Shown: positions 1 through 12,424 of the stretch, piece after piece
Numbering within the stretch: position 1 is the first letter of the stretch
Layout: each line of letters starts with the position of its first letter
Origin: Baffinella frigidus
Taxonomy: Eukaryota > Cryptophyceae > Cryptomonadales > Baffinellaceae
Direction: 5' to 3'
DNA: 26,936 nucleotides
Assembly (NCBI GenBank): GCA_026770585.1
Contig: MU646318.1
Span: forward strand, 865,685 to 892,620
Translations under genes and position numbers: made by a program
The notes under the pieces: model-generated
Seen by the model: only the letters and a program-made list of their open reading frames with translations
Databases searched by the model: none
What the model was told of the DNA's origin: nothing

Positions 1-222
1 ATTGTTTATTGTTTATTGTTTATTGTTTATTGTTTATTGTTTATTGTTTATTGTTTATTGTTTATTGTTTATTGTTTATTGTTTATTGTTTATTGATTAG
101 TGTTCATTGATGAGTGTTTGATATTATTTATCATTTATTATTTATTATTTATCATTTATCATTTATCATTTAGGTTTTAAGTGTTCATTGATGAGTATTT
201 AATATTATTGATTATTCATAAG
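1..222. repeat. AT-rich heptamer arrays, 3' flank or intron
   Basis: Positions 1-94 are about 13 tandem copies of TTTATTG. Positions 125-173 are copies of ATTTATC/ATTTATT, also 7 bp long, ending ATTTAGG. No coding potential is seen. This is the only strongly AT-rich array of this kind in the window and lies just beyond the last recognised CTR9 exon. Confidence 0.9.
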
Positions 223-270
223 TTATAATTCATAATTTATCGTGTAGGGTTTAGTGGGAAGGCTGACAAC

Positions 271-471
271 CTTATCGGCCTCGGAGCCGGCGTCCTCGTC
301 GTCGGACGGCGCGAGGAAGATCGCGAGGCCGCGCATGATCGCCTTGTGCTCGTCCACCGTCTTCCCGCCCAGACCCATGTTCTTTTTCTTGTCGTGGCTG
401 GAGCGCGCGGCGGCGTCGTCGATGAACTCGTCGAAGTCCCCGTCTTTCAACCGCTTTTGCTTCGGCGTCGC
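271..471 (-). CDS. CTR9: CTR9 exon 29 (residues 985-1051), acidic C-terminal region
   Basis: 67 codons, ATPKQKRLKDGDFDEFIDDA then AARSSHDKKKNMGLGGKTVD and a tail with APSDDEDAGSEADK. GDFDEFIDD is the CTR9 motif GEFDEFVNDD. It has an ACAG acceptor. The exon either ends at a possible donor AAG|GTTGTC (271) or reads 15 more codons to a TAA at 223-225. Two copies of its first 53 nt lie upstream in transcription, at 620-672 and 849-901. Confidence 0.88.
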
Positions 472-1050
472 CTGTGTTGGGGTGCAGGGTTCAGGGGTTT
501 ACGCGCATTTAGGGTACATCCAGGACCCCAAATGTTACATTAAGGGTCCTAAATGGGACATTCAGGATCCCACATGTAGCATTCAGGGCCCCCCATGTTA
601 CATTCAGGGCCCTAAATGTTCGATGAACTCGTCGAAGTCCCCGTCTTTCAACCGCTTTTGCTTCGGCGTCGCCTGTTTCGCGCATTCAGGGCCCCCAGTG
701 TTACATTCATGGCCCTCAATGTTACATTCAGGGCCCTAAACGTGACATTCATGCCCCGAAATGTTACATTCAGCGGCCTAAATGGGACATTCAGGATCCC
801 ACATGTGACATTCAGGACCCCACACGTTACATTCAGGGCCCTAAATGTTCGATGCACTCGTCGAAGTCCCCGTCTTTCAACCGCTTTTGCTTCGGCGTCG
901 CCTGTTTCGCGCGGGGCAACATTTAGGGTGCACGTTTAACGGCAGCATGAGGTGTTTGGGGTTCAGGGTTTCGCACGAGGCAACATTCAGGGCCCTCAAG
1001 GTGAATCTAACATTGAGGGGTTACGGTGTCGGGTTTCGGGGTCAGGGTTA

Positions 1051-1100
<50 letters not shown>

Positions 1101-4100
1101 AAGAGGGAGAGAGGGAGAGAGAGGGAGAGATTTGCTGTCGCGCGGATGCACGGTTGAGAGAAAGCGGTGTTGGCCCGCGGCTGCTTCAGATCGTTGGGGT
1201 CAACCGTCGCACACGTGAGATTCTCCAGCCGACAGCCCCAACCACCTCAAACCCTGTGACAATTCACGCACCCTGATCCCGCCACCCCTCAACCCCCCAA
1301 CCCCCCAACCCCCCAACCCCCCAACCCCCCAACCCCAATATCATCGTCACCTCACCTAATAGATTCTATTTCGCAGGGCGTCTACCTGAAAGATTCCCGG
1401 TACAAAACTTGGAATTTCCGGTGCAAAACTTGGAACACGAAAAGTGTGAAATGGCTCCAACGCCAAGCCAAATCTGAGATATGCCAGAATCTATGAGGAG
1501 ACGGGGCTAGATCGATCCCCCGCAATCGAGTCCCCGAATGCGATTTTTCGCACCTCGAGGAAACTTCGTAGGCTAACGGCCTGAAAATGGGGTAGTTAGG
1601 CATACGGCATTGCCTAGGACCTCCTACCTCCTACCGAGGGATCCTAGGACCAAAAAGTCTCGGCCTACGGTAGGAGGTCCTAGGCAATTCCGTAGGCCTA
1701 ACTACCCCATTTTCAGGCCGTTACCCTATTAAACTCGAGTCCCCGAAAAGCTCGCGCCGCTTGGCCCCACGTGCCTCTCCGGCAACCCTAACCTCCTAAC
1801 ACCCTAACCCCGGTAACATTCCCCGCACCCTGACCCCCCCCCACCCCCACCCCCAATGCATTCCGCGCACCTTGAGGAAGCAAGAGTCCCCGACAAGCTC
1901 GCGGCGCGTGTTCTCCATCGCCCGCACTCTACCCCCCCCCCCCTATCCAACTATTCGCAAGTCGACACCCCGGGTTCGCGGCAAAAATCCGTCAGATTTG
2001 GAGCAAAAAAATCCCCACACCCGTTAACCCCCAACACCCCAAAGTGCGTTAAGAGTGAGGGCCCCAACCTTGAGGAAGCCCGAGTCCCCGACAAGCTCGC
2101 GGCGCTTGTTCTCCATCGCCCGCGCCCGCTCCTGCTCCGACACCAAGGAGCGTTAGCGGATGAAACCGTTTGGTAGGTTCAACCCTACCAGTGCGAAATT
2201 GCTCGAACGCCAAGCCAGCGCGCGCTCCTGCACCGGTAATGAAGGGGTGAGGGGGTCACTGAGCGCTCCTGTAGCGATACCACAGGGGTTTCATCTCCAC
2301 AAAAGTATTAATTAATTGCTTTTGGCGCAACGAAATTTACTACACAAATGCTCTACTATTACTTGTATAAGCAAATCGTGTAGTAATTTTCGTTGCCAGA
2401 AAGCAATTAATTAATACTTGTATGGAGATTAGGTAAGGGGGTTACGCAGCGCGATGTCAGATGCAATGCACGAATGAATGGATGAATGCGGATTTTATTG
2501 ATGTCACGGGGTTTAGGGTTAGTGGGAATGGGGTTTAGGCCGCTGTTTCAAGCCCTGCTATTTTAAGCCTCGGTATTTTAAGCCTAGGTTTGCTATTTCA
2601 AGCCTTGGTTCTATGCCTAAAATAGCATATCCACCCTTATCTTCGGCGTTGGAAGCCCTAAAATACACAAAAAAATCTGCCATGTTCCGATTCCGAAATG
2701 AGGGTTGAGGGGGTTGGGGGCGCGCCTGCAAAGCCTTTTTGGCCTCCTCCTCCGCCTCCACGATCCGCTGTGCGTCATCCACCCGTTTCTGCGTGTCGGG
2801 TTTCGGGTTTCGGGTTTCAGGTTTAGGGGTTACGTGTGCGGTTTTTCAGAATTAGGGTTCAGGGTTCAGGGTTCAGGGTTTAGGGTTTAGGGTTTAGGGT
2901 TTAGGGTTCAGGGTCTAGGGTGATGACTTGAGCCTTAGCCTCCTCCTCAGTGCGGATCGTGCCCTTTCTCTCTTCAAACTCATCTCCTCTAAAGTCGCCT
3001 TGCAATGACTTTACAGGAACTCCCTAGGGAATTGCAGGTGAGATTTGAGGCTCATGACCTGAGCCTTAGCCTCATCCTCAGCGCGGATGCTGTCCTTCTT
3101 CTCTGCAAACTCATCTTCTATAAAACCCCTTGGGACATATGCAACTTGCAATTCATCTTCGTTTTCACCTATGCATTTTGCAATTCATCAAGTCCCTTTA
3201 TGTAATTGCAAGTGAGATTTGAGGCTCATTACCTGAGCCTAGGTTTGGGTCTAAAGCTCAAGGTTTAAGGTTTAGGGCTTAGGGTTTAGGTCTTAGAGTT
3301 TAGGGTGATGACCTGAGCCTTGGCCTCCTCCTCAGTGCGGATGGTATCCTTCTTCTCTTCAAACTCATCTCCTCTAAAGTCTCTTATGCAGTTGCAGGAG
3401 AGATTTGAGGCTCATGACCTGAGCCTTGGCCTCCTCCTCAGTGCGGATGCTGTCCTTCTTCTTCTGGAACATCTCGCGCATCTCCTCCACGGCGTCCGTG
3501 TACTGCGGCAACACCTGAACGCCAGAAAAAGAGACGCTTAATAATCCGGCATCCCTCAAGTGTCAAGTAGGCTCATACGTCCTACAGTAGGGCCCTAGGA
3601 CCTACCTAGCGACCTCTTTGCGGTCAAATTTGACCGCATCGCCACTTAATGGATACCCATGTGCGTCACGAGGCGAACCGAAAACGAATGGAGAGGACAG
3701 CTTCTTTTCACGCATCTTCCGCTTCTCCTCGACGGCGTCCGTGTACTGCCTCGGCGGCAAGACCTGAGGGAGGACAAACACGCGTCAAGAGACGAACAGG
3801 GCCACCTAGAGAAAAAAACGCTCTCTCACCTGCGGGAAAGTCTGCACACGAGGACGCCACTTCGGCGAGACCAAATCACCCTGCGAGCGAGCTAGACCCC
3901 AGCTAGAACCCTTTTTATGTCCTTGTTCTCCTGGAACATCTTCCGCGTCTCCTCGACGGCGTCCGTGTACTGCGGCAACACCTGAACGCCAGAGAAAGAG
4001 ACACGTTATTACCTGTGCGAATAACAATACGCCGGAGTACTGCGGCAACATCTGCACGCCAGAGAAAGAGACGCTAAGAGAGACGAACAGAGTGCCCCAC

Positions 4101-7100
4101 TGGTCGAACGCCAGACAACACCTGCGGCCGCCCAGAGAAAGAGGCGCTTAATAATCCGTTTGACGCTTAGAGAGACGAGATTGTTCGTGCGAACAAAGAG
4201 ATGGCCAGGAATGACGAGACAGCACTTCACACATCTTCCGCATCTCCTTGACGGCGTTCGTGTACTGCGGCAACACCTGAACGCCAGAGAAAGAGACACG
4301 TTATTACCTATGCGAATAACAATACGCCGGAGTACTGCGGCAACATCTGCACGCCAGAGAAAGAGACGCTAAGAGAGACGAACAGAGTGCCCCACTGGTC
4401 GAACGCCAGACAGTCAGGCCCGCCTCGGAACAGTTAGGCCCGCCTCGGCGGCAACATCTGAGGGAGGACAAACACGCGTCACGAGACGAACATGACGACA
4501 CGTAAAGAGACCAAGTCACCCTGCGAGCGAGCTAGAAGCCAGCTAGAACCCAATGTTCCAGCCTTTTTGGTGCTTTGGTGCTCTGTGCAAACCCGAAACC
4601 CGGTCCCGAGGCGGGCTGTTCCGGTTCGCTAGTTTTTGGATCGCTCATTTCTAGGCTGAGAGTAATAAAGAAGAAGAAGAAGAAGAAGATAGCTACACCT
4701 CGGGCCAGGAAATACCTTGGGAGGCATTCTCGCCCCACTTACTCAACGCCAGACCAGGACTATTCTAAAGTCAACATTCCGGGTCCGTGGTACAAACCCG
4801 TCAACTTTTGGAACTTTTGAGAGGAAAAACGTACCTTGGAGGCGTCCTCGCCCCACTTACTCAACGCCAGTCCAGGACTATTCTAAAGTCAACATTCCGG
4901 GTCCGTGGTACAAACCCGTCAACTTTTGGAACTTTTGAGAGGAAAACCGTACCTTGGAGGCGTCCTCGCCCCACTTACTCAACGAGGCAGCCTCCTTCTT
5001 CTTCTCTTTCGGGAACTCCCGCTCGTCCGTGATCGTCGCCAGCAGGTCTGAAATGCGCCTCAGAACCTAGGTTAGGGTTTCAGGTTTAGGGTTCAGGGGT
5101 GAGTGTTTGCGGCGCGAGTCATAACCTGTACCCGCTCCAGCCACAACCTGTCTACCTTCATTTCTAGGCCCTAACGGAGAGGTTTAGCCTAGGCAGGTCC
5201 TAGGGCCCTACGGTAGGGGGGACCTGCGCGATGCAGAAAGGGCACGTTAAATGTTTGTATGGTGCATCCAAGCGATCAAAGGAGTTGTTTCGGGGACTCC
5301 CGCTCGTCCGTGATCGTCGCCAGCAGGTCTGAAATGCGCCTCAGAACCTAGGTGAGGATTTGGGGTTTGGGGTTTGGGGTTTGGGGTTTTAGGGTTTAGG
5401 GGTTGGGGTTTAGGGTTTAGGGTTTAGGGTTTAGGGTTTAGGGTTTAGGGTTTAGGGTTTAGGGTTTGGGGTTTGGGGTTTAGAGTTCTAGGGTTCAGGG
5501 TTTAGGGTTTAGGGTTTGGGGTTTAGGGTTTAGGGTTTTCGGCGCGAGTCATAACCTGTACCAGGTCCAGCCATAAGTGGTACACCTTCATTTCTAGGCT
5601 CGGAAAGAAAAGTTTTTCTCTCTGTAGGGTTACGGGGTTACCATGATGGTGTTGATGATGCGTAGTTAGTAAGGTGATCATGTTTCATAAGGCTGAGGGG
5701 CTGCCATGGAGTCGTTCGTGACCATTCCCAAGTCGGTCCACGGTGCCGGGTTGAGGTTTCCGATTGATTGTAAAGCAACTGAGATTTCCGATGATAGATT
5801 ATCCCTTCAGCGGCGAGAGTAGGCTCATACGCCCTACCGTAGGGCCCTAGGACTTGCCTAGGACCTCTTGGCGGTCAATTTTGACCGCCTCGCCACTTAA
5901 GGGATGGAGCGGCTGAGGGTTTACCATTATGTCGTTCTTGACCATTTCCATGTCAGCCTTGACGTACAGCGGAGCCGTTTCGTTAGGGCCGGATTTTAAG
6001 GTGTAATGTGACCAAATTTGCAGTAGAAACCCCTTGAAGTTAACGGTATCTGGGCAAGTTGACTTTCGGTGAAAGGTTTGTAGTCCACCGTGGGGGGGGT
6101 TGCCAACTGAGATTTCCCGTGATTAATTGTAAAGCGGCGGAGGGGTTACCATGATGTCGTTTTTGACCATTTCCATGTCAGCCTTGACGTACAGCGGAGC
6201 CTCCATAATCTCTTCGTCTTTCAGCCAATCCTGGTGCAGAGTTGAGGGTTGAGGGTTGAGGGGTTTGCTTTGAGGGTTTCGCGTTGAGGGTTTCGCGTGC
6301 AGTGTTTCGCGTGCAGGGTTGAGGTTTGAGGTTTGAGGGTTTAGGGTTTAGGGTTTAGGGTTTAGGGTGTAGGGTTTAGGGTTCAGGTTTGAGGGTTTAG
6401 GGTTCAGGGTTTAGGGTTTAGGGTTTAGGGTTTAGGGTTTAGGATTTAGTGTTTAGGGTTTAGGGTTTGGGGTTTATTATTGGGGGGTTTGGGTTTAAGA
6501 CTCAGGGTATAGGGTTGATTGTTGAGGGTTTGGGGTCTAGGGTCTTGGGTTTAGGATTCAGGGTTTAGGGTTTAGGGTTTGAGGGTTGAGAGTTGAGGGT
6601 CGAGGGGTTGAGGGCTGAGGGTTTAGGGTTTAGGGTTCAGGATTCAGGGTTTAGGGTTGAGGGGGGTCACCTTGTGCACCTCGGCAACCCCTTTAATGAT
6701 CGACTCCGCCGAGAGCTTGATCACCAGCGCCAGGTTGAACCTGATTCGGTAGGGTTTAGGGTTTGATTCGGTAGGAGTTGATTCGGTAGTTGATAACTAG
6801 CGTTGAACCTGATTCGGTAGTTGATAACTAGTTGATAACTAGCGAAATTCCTGATCAGGCGATTGATAACTAGCGTTAGGTGTTCACTTTCAAAAGGCTG
6901 AGTGGGTAGACTCCGCCGAGAGCTTGATCACCAGCGCCAGGTTGAACCTGATTCGGTAGGGTTTAGGGTTTAGCGTTCAGGGTTGAGGGTGTAGGGTGTA
7001 GGGTTTAGGGTTTAGGGTTTAGGGCTGCCCACAGATGGTTCCTAGGATGTCTTGAATGGAGCCAGCCCGCCCTTCGGTGCAGCGGCATTAGGGTAGGAGT

Positions 7101-10100
7101 TGATTAGGAAGTTGACAACTAGCGTTGCACCTGATTCGGTAGTACCCAGTTACGAAGTGCCTGATCAGGTGATTGATAGCTAGCGTTGACCCTGATTCGA
7201 TAGTTGATAACTAGCGCCAGGTTGGACCTGGTTAGACAGTAGTTAACCACCGTAGTAGTTGACCGTGCTCAGCCACAGGGCTGAGCAACGGGGGGCTACT
7301 GCAGCGAGCGGTCGTGCAGCGCAAGGAGTATAGCCTCCTAGACGGCCTTGCATTTAGACTTATTCCTCACGCGGGTTGGCCGACTATTCTCAAGTTGACA
7401 CTCCGGGTCCGCGGTACATACCCGTCAACATTTCCGCTCCATAGCGCCCGGGCTCACCACATCGCGTCCCCCAAATAGACCGAGCCGGAGCTAGATAGCG
7501 GGCCGAATCTGGATCTGAGAGTCAGGGGTGGGGTGGGTGGGTGGGGGAGTGAGGGGAGGGGGGACGAGGGCTACAGCAGCGAGCGGTCGCGGCGCGCGAG
7601 ATGTATCGCCTTCTGCAGGACCCCCCTCAGATTTTGGCTTGGCGTCGGAGCCATTTTGCACTTCTAGGGTCCTCCGGCGCTGATTCGCCATTGCGCTGCG
7701 ACGGCCTTTTCCACACAGCGGACTACAAAAACGATTTCTCCACAACCTAAACCCCTAACAGGACAATCCATAGAACCCTACGGTAGGCAATACCGTAGGA
7801 ACATAGGCTGGTCCTACGGACACCCTAACCGATTTGATTTAGCCGGGAAAATCCCGTCGTAGCCCGCTATGTGGTATGGCGGGCGGGGGGCTACTGCAGC
7901 ATTTGCCTCACCCGGGTGTCCCTCCTATCCTCAAGTTGGGCGCGGGGCTATACTGCAGCGAGCGGTCGCGGGGCGCAAGATGCATCGCCTTCTGCAGCGT
8001 CCGCCGGCACTGCTTGGCCATCGCGCGGTCGGCCACCACCAGCTTGTCCTTGCTTGGCCGCTTCCCCGCGCGCCCCCCTGTCATCCTGCGGTGTTTTTTT
8101 TTGGGATTAGAGGTGCGAAAGATGGCAGGTGTATTTCGGGTTTCGGGTTCGCTTGTCCTTGTCTGGCCGCTTCCCCGCCGCGCGCCCGCCTAGCATCCTG
8201 TGTGTTTTTCGGGTGTGTTCGGGAGTAGACGTGGGGAAGATGCCGGGTGTGTTTAGGGATTAGACGTGCGGAACCTTGTGGCTTTCGGGTTTCGGGTTTC
8301 GGGGTTAGGGGTTAGGGTTTGCAGCGTACGCAAGCTCGAGCTGGGCCTTGGCGATGCTGGTGAGGAGGAGCACGTCGTGCCCCCCGAAAAGGTTTCGGGT
8401 TTCGTGATTCGGGTTTCGGGTTTCAGGGTTGGCCAAGGTCTGTGGTTTAGGCATTGACGGTTGCTGCGGGCTTATGTGGTGGGTGGTACTTGACAGGTGG
8501 TTGGTGTTAGGTGCGTACGCAAGCTCGAGCTTGTGTAGGGTGTAGAATGTAGGGTGTAGGGTGTAGGGTGTAGGGTGAAGGGTGTGGGATTTAGGGGGCG
8601 TACGCAAGCTCGAGCTGGGCCTTGGCGATGCAGGTGAGGAGGAGGACGTCGTGCCCCCCGAAGAAGCGGTCCAGCGCCGTCTTGTACAGCTTGATCGCCG
8701 GCACGAACTCCTGTGCAGGGTTGAGGGTTTAGGGTGCAGTGTTCAGTGTGCAGTGTGCAGTGTGCAGTGTGCAGGGTTGAGGGTTGAGGGCTCAGTCTTG
8801 TAGAGCTTGATCGCCGGCACGAACTCCTGCTCGCACCGTTTGATCAGAAAAGATCACACCCGTATGATCAGAAGAGACGCGCAACGAAAATGCGATGACG
8901 GTGTCAAAAAATATTCGCAGGAGCGTTGAGCGTTCAGCGTTGAGGAAGAAAGGCGGCGCATCGCCCCCCCCCGGCGCCCGCCCCGTCCAAGCGCCCCGGC
9001 GACCCCCGGGTAAGCAGTCAGAGATCAATCGCGGAGAGTTGAGGGTGTAGGGTTTTGGGAGTTGAGGGTGTTGGGGTTTGGGAGTTGGGGGTATAGGGTT
9101 TGGAGAGTTGAGGGTGTAGGGTTTTGGGAGTTCAGGGTTGAGGATTTGGGGAGTTGGGGGTGTAGGGTTTGGAGAGTTGAGGGTGAAGGGTGTGGGGTTT
9201 TGGGAGTTGAGGGTGTAGGGTTTTGGGAGTTCAAGGTTGAGAGTTTGGGGAGGTCGGGGTGTAGGGTTTAGGGTTTAGGGTTTAGGGTTTAGAGTTTAGG
9301 GTGTAGGGTGTAGGGTGTAGGATTTAGGGTTTAGGGTTTAGGGTTTAGGGTGTAGTGTTTAGGGTTTGAGGGAGCACCTTCTGGACCATGTAGATGCCAA
9401 ACTTTGAACCCTAGACTATCTTCAACCCTGCACTGTCCTAGCCCCTAGGACAGTTAAGCCTGCGGTGTAGGTTTAGGGTGTGGGGGAACACCTTCTGGAC
9501 CATGTGGATGTGCGCGAGGTTGACCCATACGTCCGGGACCTGCCCAGATGTGATGGCTTAGGATGTAGGGTTTAGGGGTTTTGGGGTTTTGGGGTTTAGG
9601 GTTTAGGGTTTAGGGTTTAGGATTCGGGGTTTAGGGTTTAGCGTTTAGGGTTCAGAATTGATGGTTGATGGTTGATGGTTGATGGTTGATGGTTGATGGT
9701 TGATGGTTGATGGTTGATGGTTTACACAGTGGTTTAGGGGTGAGGGCTCGCAGCCTGTCCCCCAGCCGCGTCACGCTTAGCACCAGGAACCCCTCTTCCT
9801 AGCCCTCAGTCTTACGCGGTGCACATCAGCAAGAAGAGACGCACGAGACGGAGACGCGCAACCTCTAACTGAGCCCTCCCCAGCTCCTAGGGGGATGCAC
9901 CACCATGGATAAAATAAATACCGGAAAGATCTGGCTAACAGGAGAAGGGAAGGCGCGCAACCTGTCCGACAGCGGCCTCGCGAAGCTGCGCAAAGATCTG
10001 CTTGGCCTCCGCGAGCCGCCCCGACTGCGCGAGGACTGTTGCCACGCCGTTGGCTGCGTAGACGTTGTTGTTTTCCCGCTCCAGCACCTATATAGGGTTT

Positions 10101-12389
10101 GGGGTTTAGGATTATGGGGGGCATGGGTTGATGTCGGATACGCGGAAACCGCTCCTCCCTGAACCCTGAGCCCTGAAGCCTGAACCTGAACCCTAACCCC
10201 TATCGAGGCCCGTGGGCTCCCAGGGCTGCGTAGACGTCTACGGAGCGGGAGAACAACAACATCTGCAGCGGGAGAACAACAACGTGACTGTTCAGACCAA
10301 CAACGTGACTGTTCAGACCAACAAGACAACGTGGTCTGAACAGTCAGAACAAGACGTTGTTGTTCTCCCGCTCCAGCACCTGCCGGGACGTTTGTTTTTA
10401 GGGTTTAGGGTCTAGGGGTTTAGGGGTTTTAGGGTTTAGGGTTTAGGGTTTGGGGTTTGGGGTTTGGGGTGTGGGGTTTGGGGATTGGGGTTTGGGGTTT
10501 GGGGTGAGGGGACCTTGCGGTAGAGGTCGAGAGCGCGGGAGAGGTGCTGCGTGTACTTGTTCTTCGCTTTTGCCTGCTCAGACAGAATAATTTGTTAGAC
10601 CGTGTTTCATGTTTTGTAACTGAAAACAAGGTTTGACAATGTTGTGGTAAACCGTGTTTTCAGTTACATTGGATATAATTCATTATTGCCAGTCACGAGC
10701 TTACGAGCCTGGTTAAGTTAGCCCCGATCAAGTTGACGACGCTCGTAACACCCGACATGAGAGCCAAACCACAAAAGAGAATGCACACGATGGTTGGCCA
10801 TGCACCCGGAAACAATTTGCCAACGCTAAACCTACTTTAGATGTGACCGGGAGCAATCATAAGTTGACACCCTTGCAGAATAGCCCGAAAACGGGCTATT
10901 CTTCCAAAAGTTGACCTCGCGGCATTGAGGAGTTGACTTTTGCGATTGACCACGCTCAGGTCTAGCGTATATAATCGTTTCCTGATGACTTTCACAAAGT
11001 TCAAACTGTTTGCCGCGAGGTGATCGCACCTCATCGGCGGCGCCCGGCTCGAATTCCGCGCAGACAAAGTAGATGTTCCCGAGCACGATGTGCTCTAAGG
11101 GGGTGATTCAAAAGTCAAATCCTAAATGGGGGTTATTCAAATCAAAGGTCAAAAGCCCTGGGTGGAACACACCTCGTCGGCGGCGCCCGGCTCGAATTTC
11201 GCGCAGACAAAGTAGATGTTTCCGAGCATGATGTGTGCCATAGCGTCATTCGGGTTTTTGGAGAGCACCTTTAGGGGTTGGGGTTGAAGGTTTAGGGTAT
11301 AGAGCGCAAGAATTCGGTGGACATCGAAGAGGCAGCGGTGTTGGGAAGCGCCGTTTATCGACGCGTGGCCGGCGTTTATAGAGGGGGACGTTCCCGTGAT
11401 GTCTCAGAATTTATTATTATTATAAGGATTAAGAGGAAGATGAGGGGGGGGCAGTGTTCAATACAGACAAAGTAGATGTTTCCGAGCATGATGTGTGCCA
11501 TTGCGTTCTTCGGGGTTTTGGAGAGCACCTGGTATCAGAGGAGAAGTAGTGTTGAGGGTTTAAGGTTTGGGGTTTAGGGTTGAGGTTTTGGGCGCTGTGT
11601 GTCATTGCGTCGTTCGGATTTTTCGAGAGCACCTTTGGGGTTTGGGGTTTGGGGTTTAGGGTTTAGGGTTTAGGGTTTAGGGTTTAGGGTTTGGGGTTTA
11701 TGGTTCAGGGTTTAGGGTTTAGGGTTTGGGGTTTGGGGTTTGGGGTTTGGGTTTTTGGGTTTAAGAAAAGGTCACACGGTCCGCCTCGCGTGGTTAATTG
11801 AACCCTACACCCTAAACCCTGAAGTAATCGCACCTTTTCGAGCTTCTGCTGGGATTGGGCGAAGTCGCCCGTCCGGAAATGCATTTTGGAGAGCATCGTC
11901 CACGCGTCCGCGTGCCCGGGTTGCACCTGGTTCGGGTCCCGGGGTTAGGGTCCATGGTTTCGGGTTCCGGTTATTCGGGTATCGGGGTTCGTGTTCGAGG
12001 TGTTCCGGTTCCGGGTTTCGGGTTTTTTTATTTCGTATTTCGGGTACTGGAGTTTCGGGTTTCGGGTTTCGGGTTTCGGGTTTCGGGTTTCGGGTTTCGG
12101 GTTTCGGGTTTCGGGTTTCGGGTGTACTGTGAGCGCTTCGACGTACCACCCCGAGGCCTCCTTCGAGTTGCCCCGCGTCTCCGAGATAGCCCTGCCGGGG
12201 TTCGGTGTTTAGGGCGCAAAAATGACTAGTACGAGGCCTGTCACCTAGAAAAACGAAAATGACTAGTGTGAGGCTCGTAACCTCCAGCGGGGCGGGGCGG
12301 GGCGGGACGGAGGGGCGAGAGAAAGAGAGAGAGTGATAGCGAGAGAGTGTGTGTAAGAGAGAGAGAGAGAAAGAGAGAGATAGAGAGAA

Positions 12390-12424
<35 letters not shown>

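Larger units (their letters stand above)
5156..6149. repeat. CTR9 intron 23 region: duplicated exon 24/25 unit, TTTAGGG array, exon-23 copies
   Basis: In transcription order this stretch has two decayed copies of the exon 23 end (5929-5983, 5708-5735), an exon 24 copy (5556-5585), a TTTAGGG/TTTGGGG array (about 5353-5545) and the 5' half of an exon 25 copy (5288-5348). Near 5165-5225 is a fragment with the CCTACGGTAGG core found in the MITEs. Confidence 0.8.

Noticed and set aside
1135-1260. Extra CTR9 exon between exons 28 and 29
   Set aside because: A minus-strand reading (ENLTCATVDPNDLKQPR) looks a little coding, but I found no convincing acceptor-donor pair in frame, and exons 28 and 29 already join in phase.
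8992-9271. Open frames with PNPNTLNSQ and GVGFWEF repeats
   Set aside because: They are low-complexity translations of the heptamer minisatellite, which has no stop codons in some frames simply because of its composition.
10568-10574. Exon 17 starting at the stronger CAG acceptor
   Set aside because: It would make the exon 61 nt and shift the frame away from the conserved HLSRALDLYRK, so the AAG acceptor 7 nt inside was preferred, with reduced confidence.
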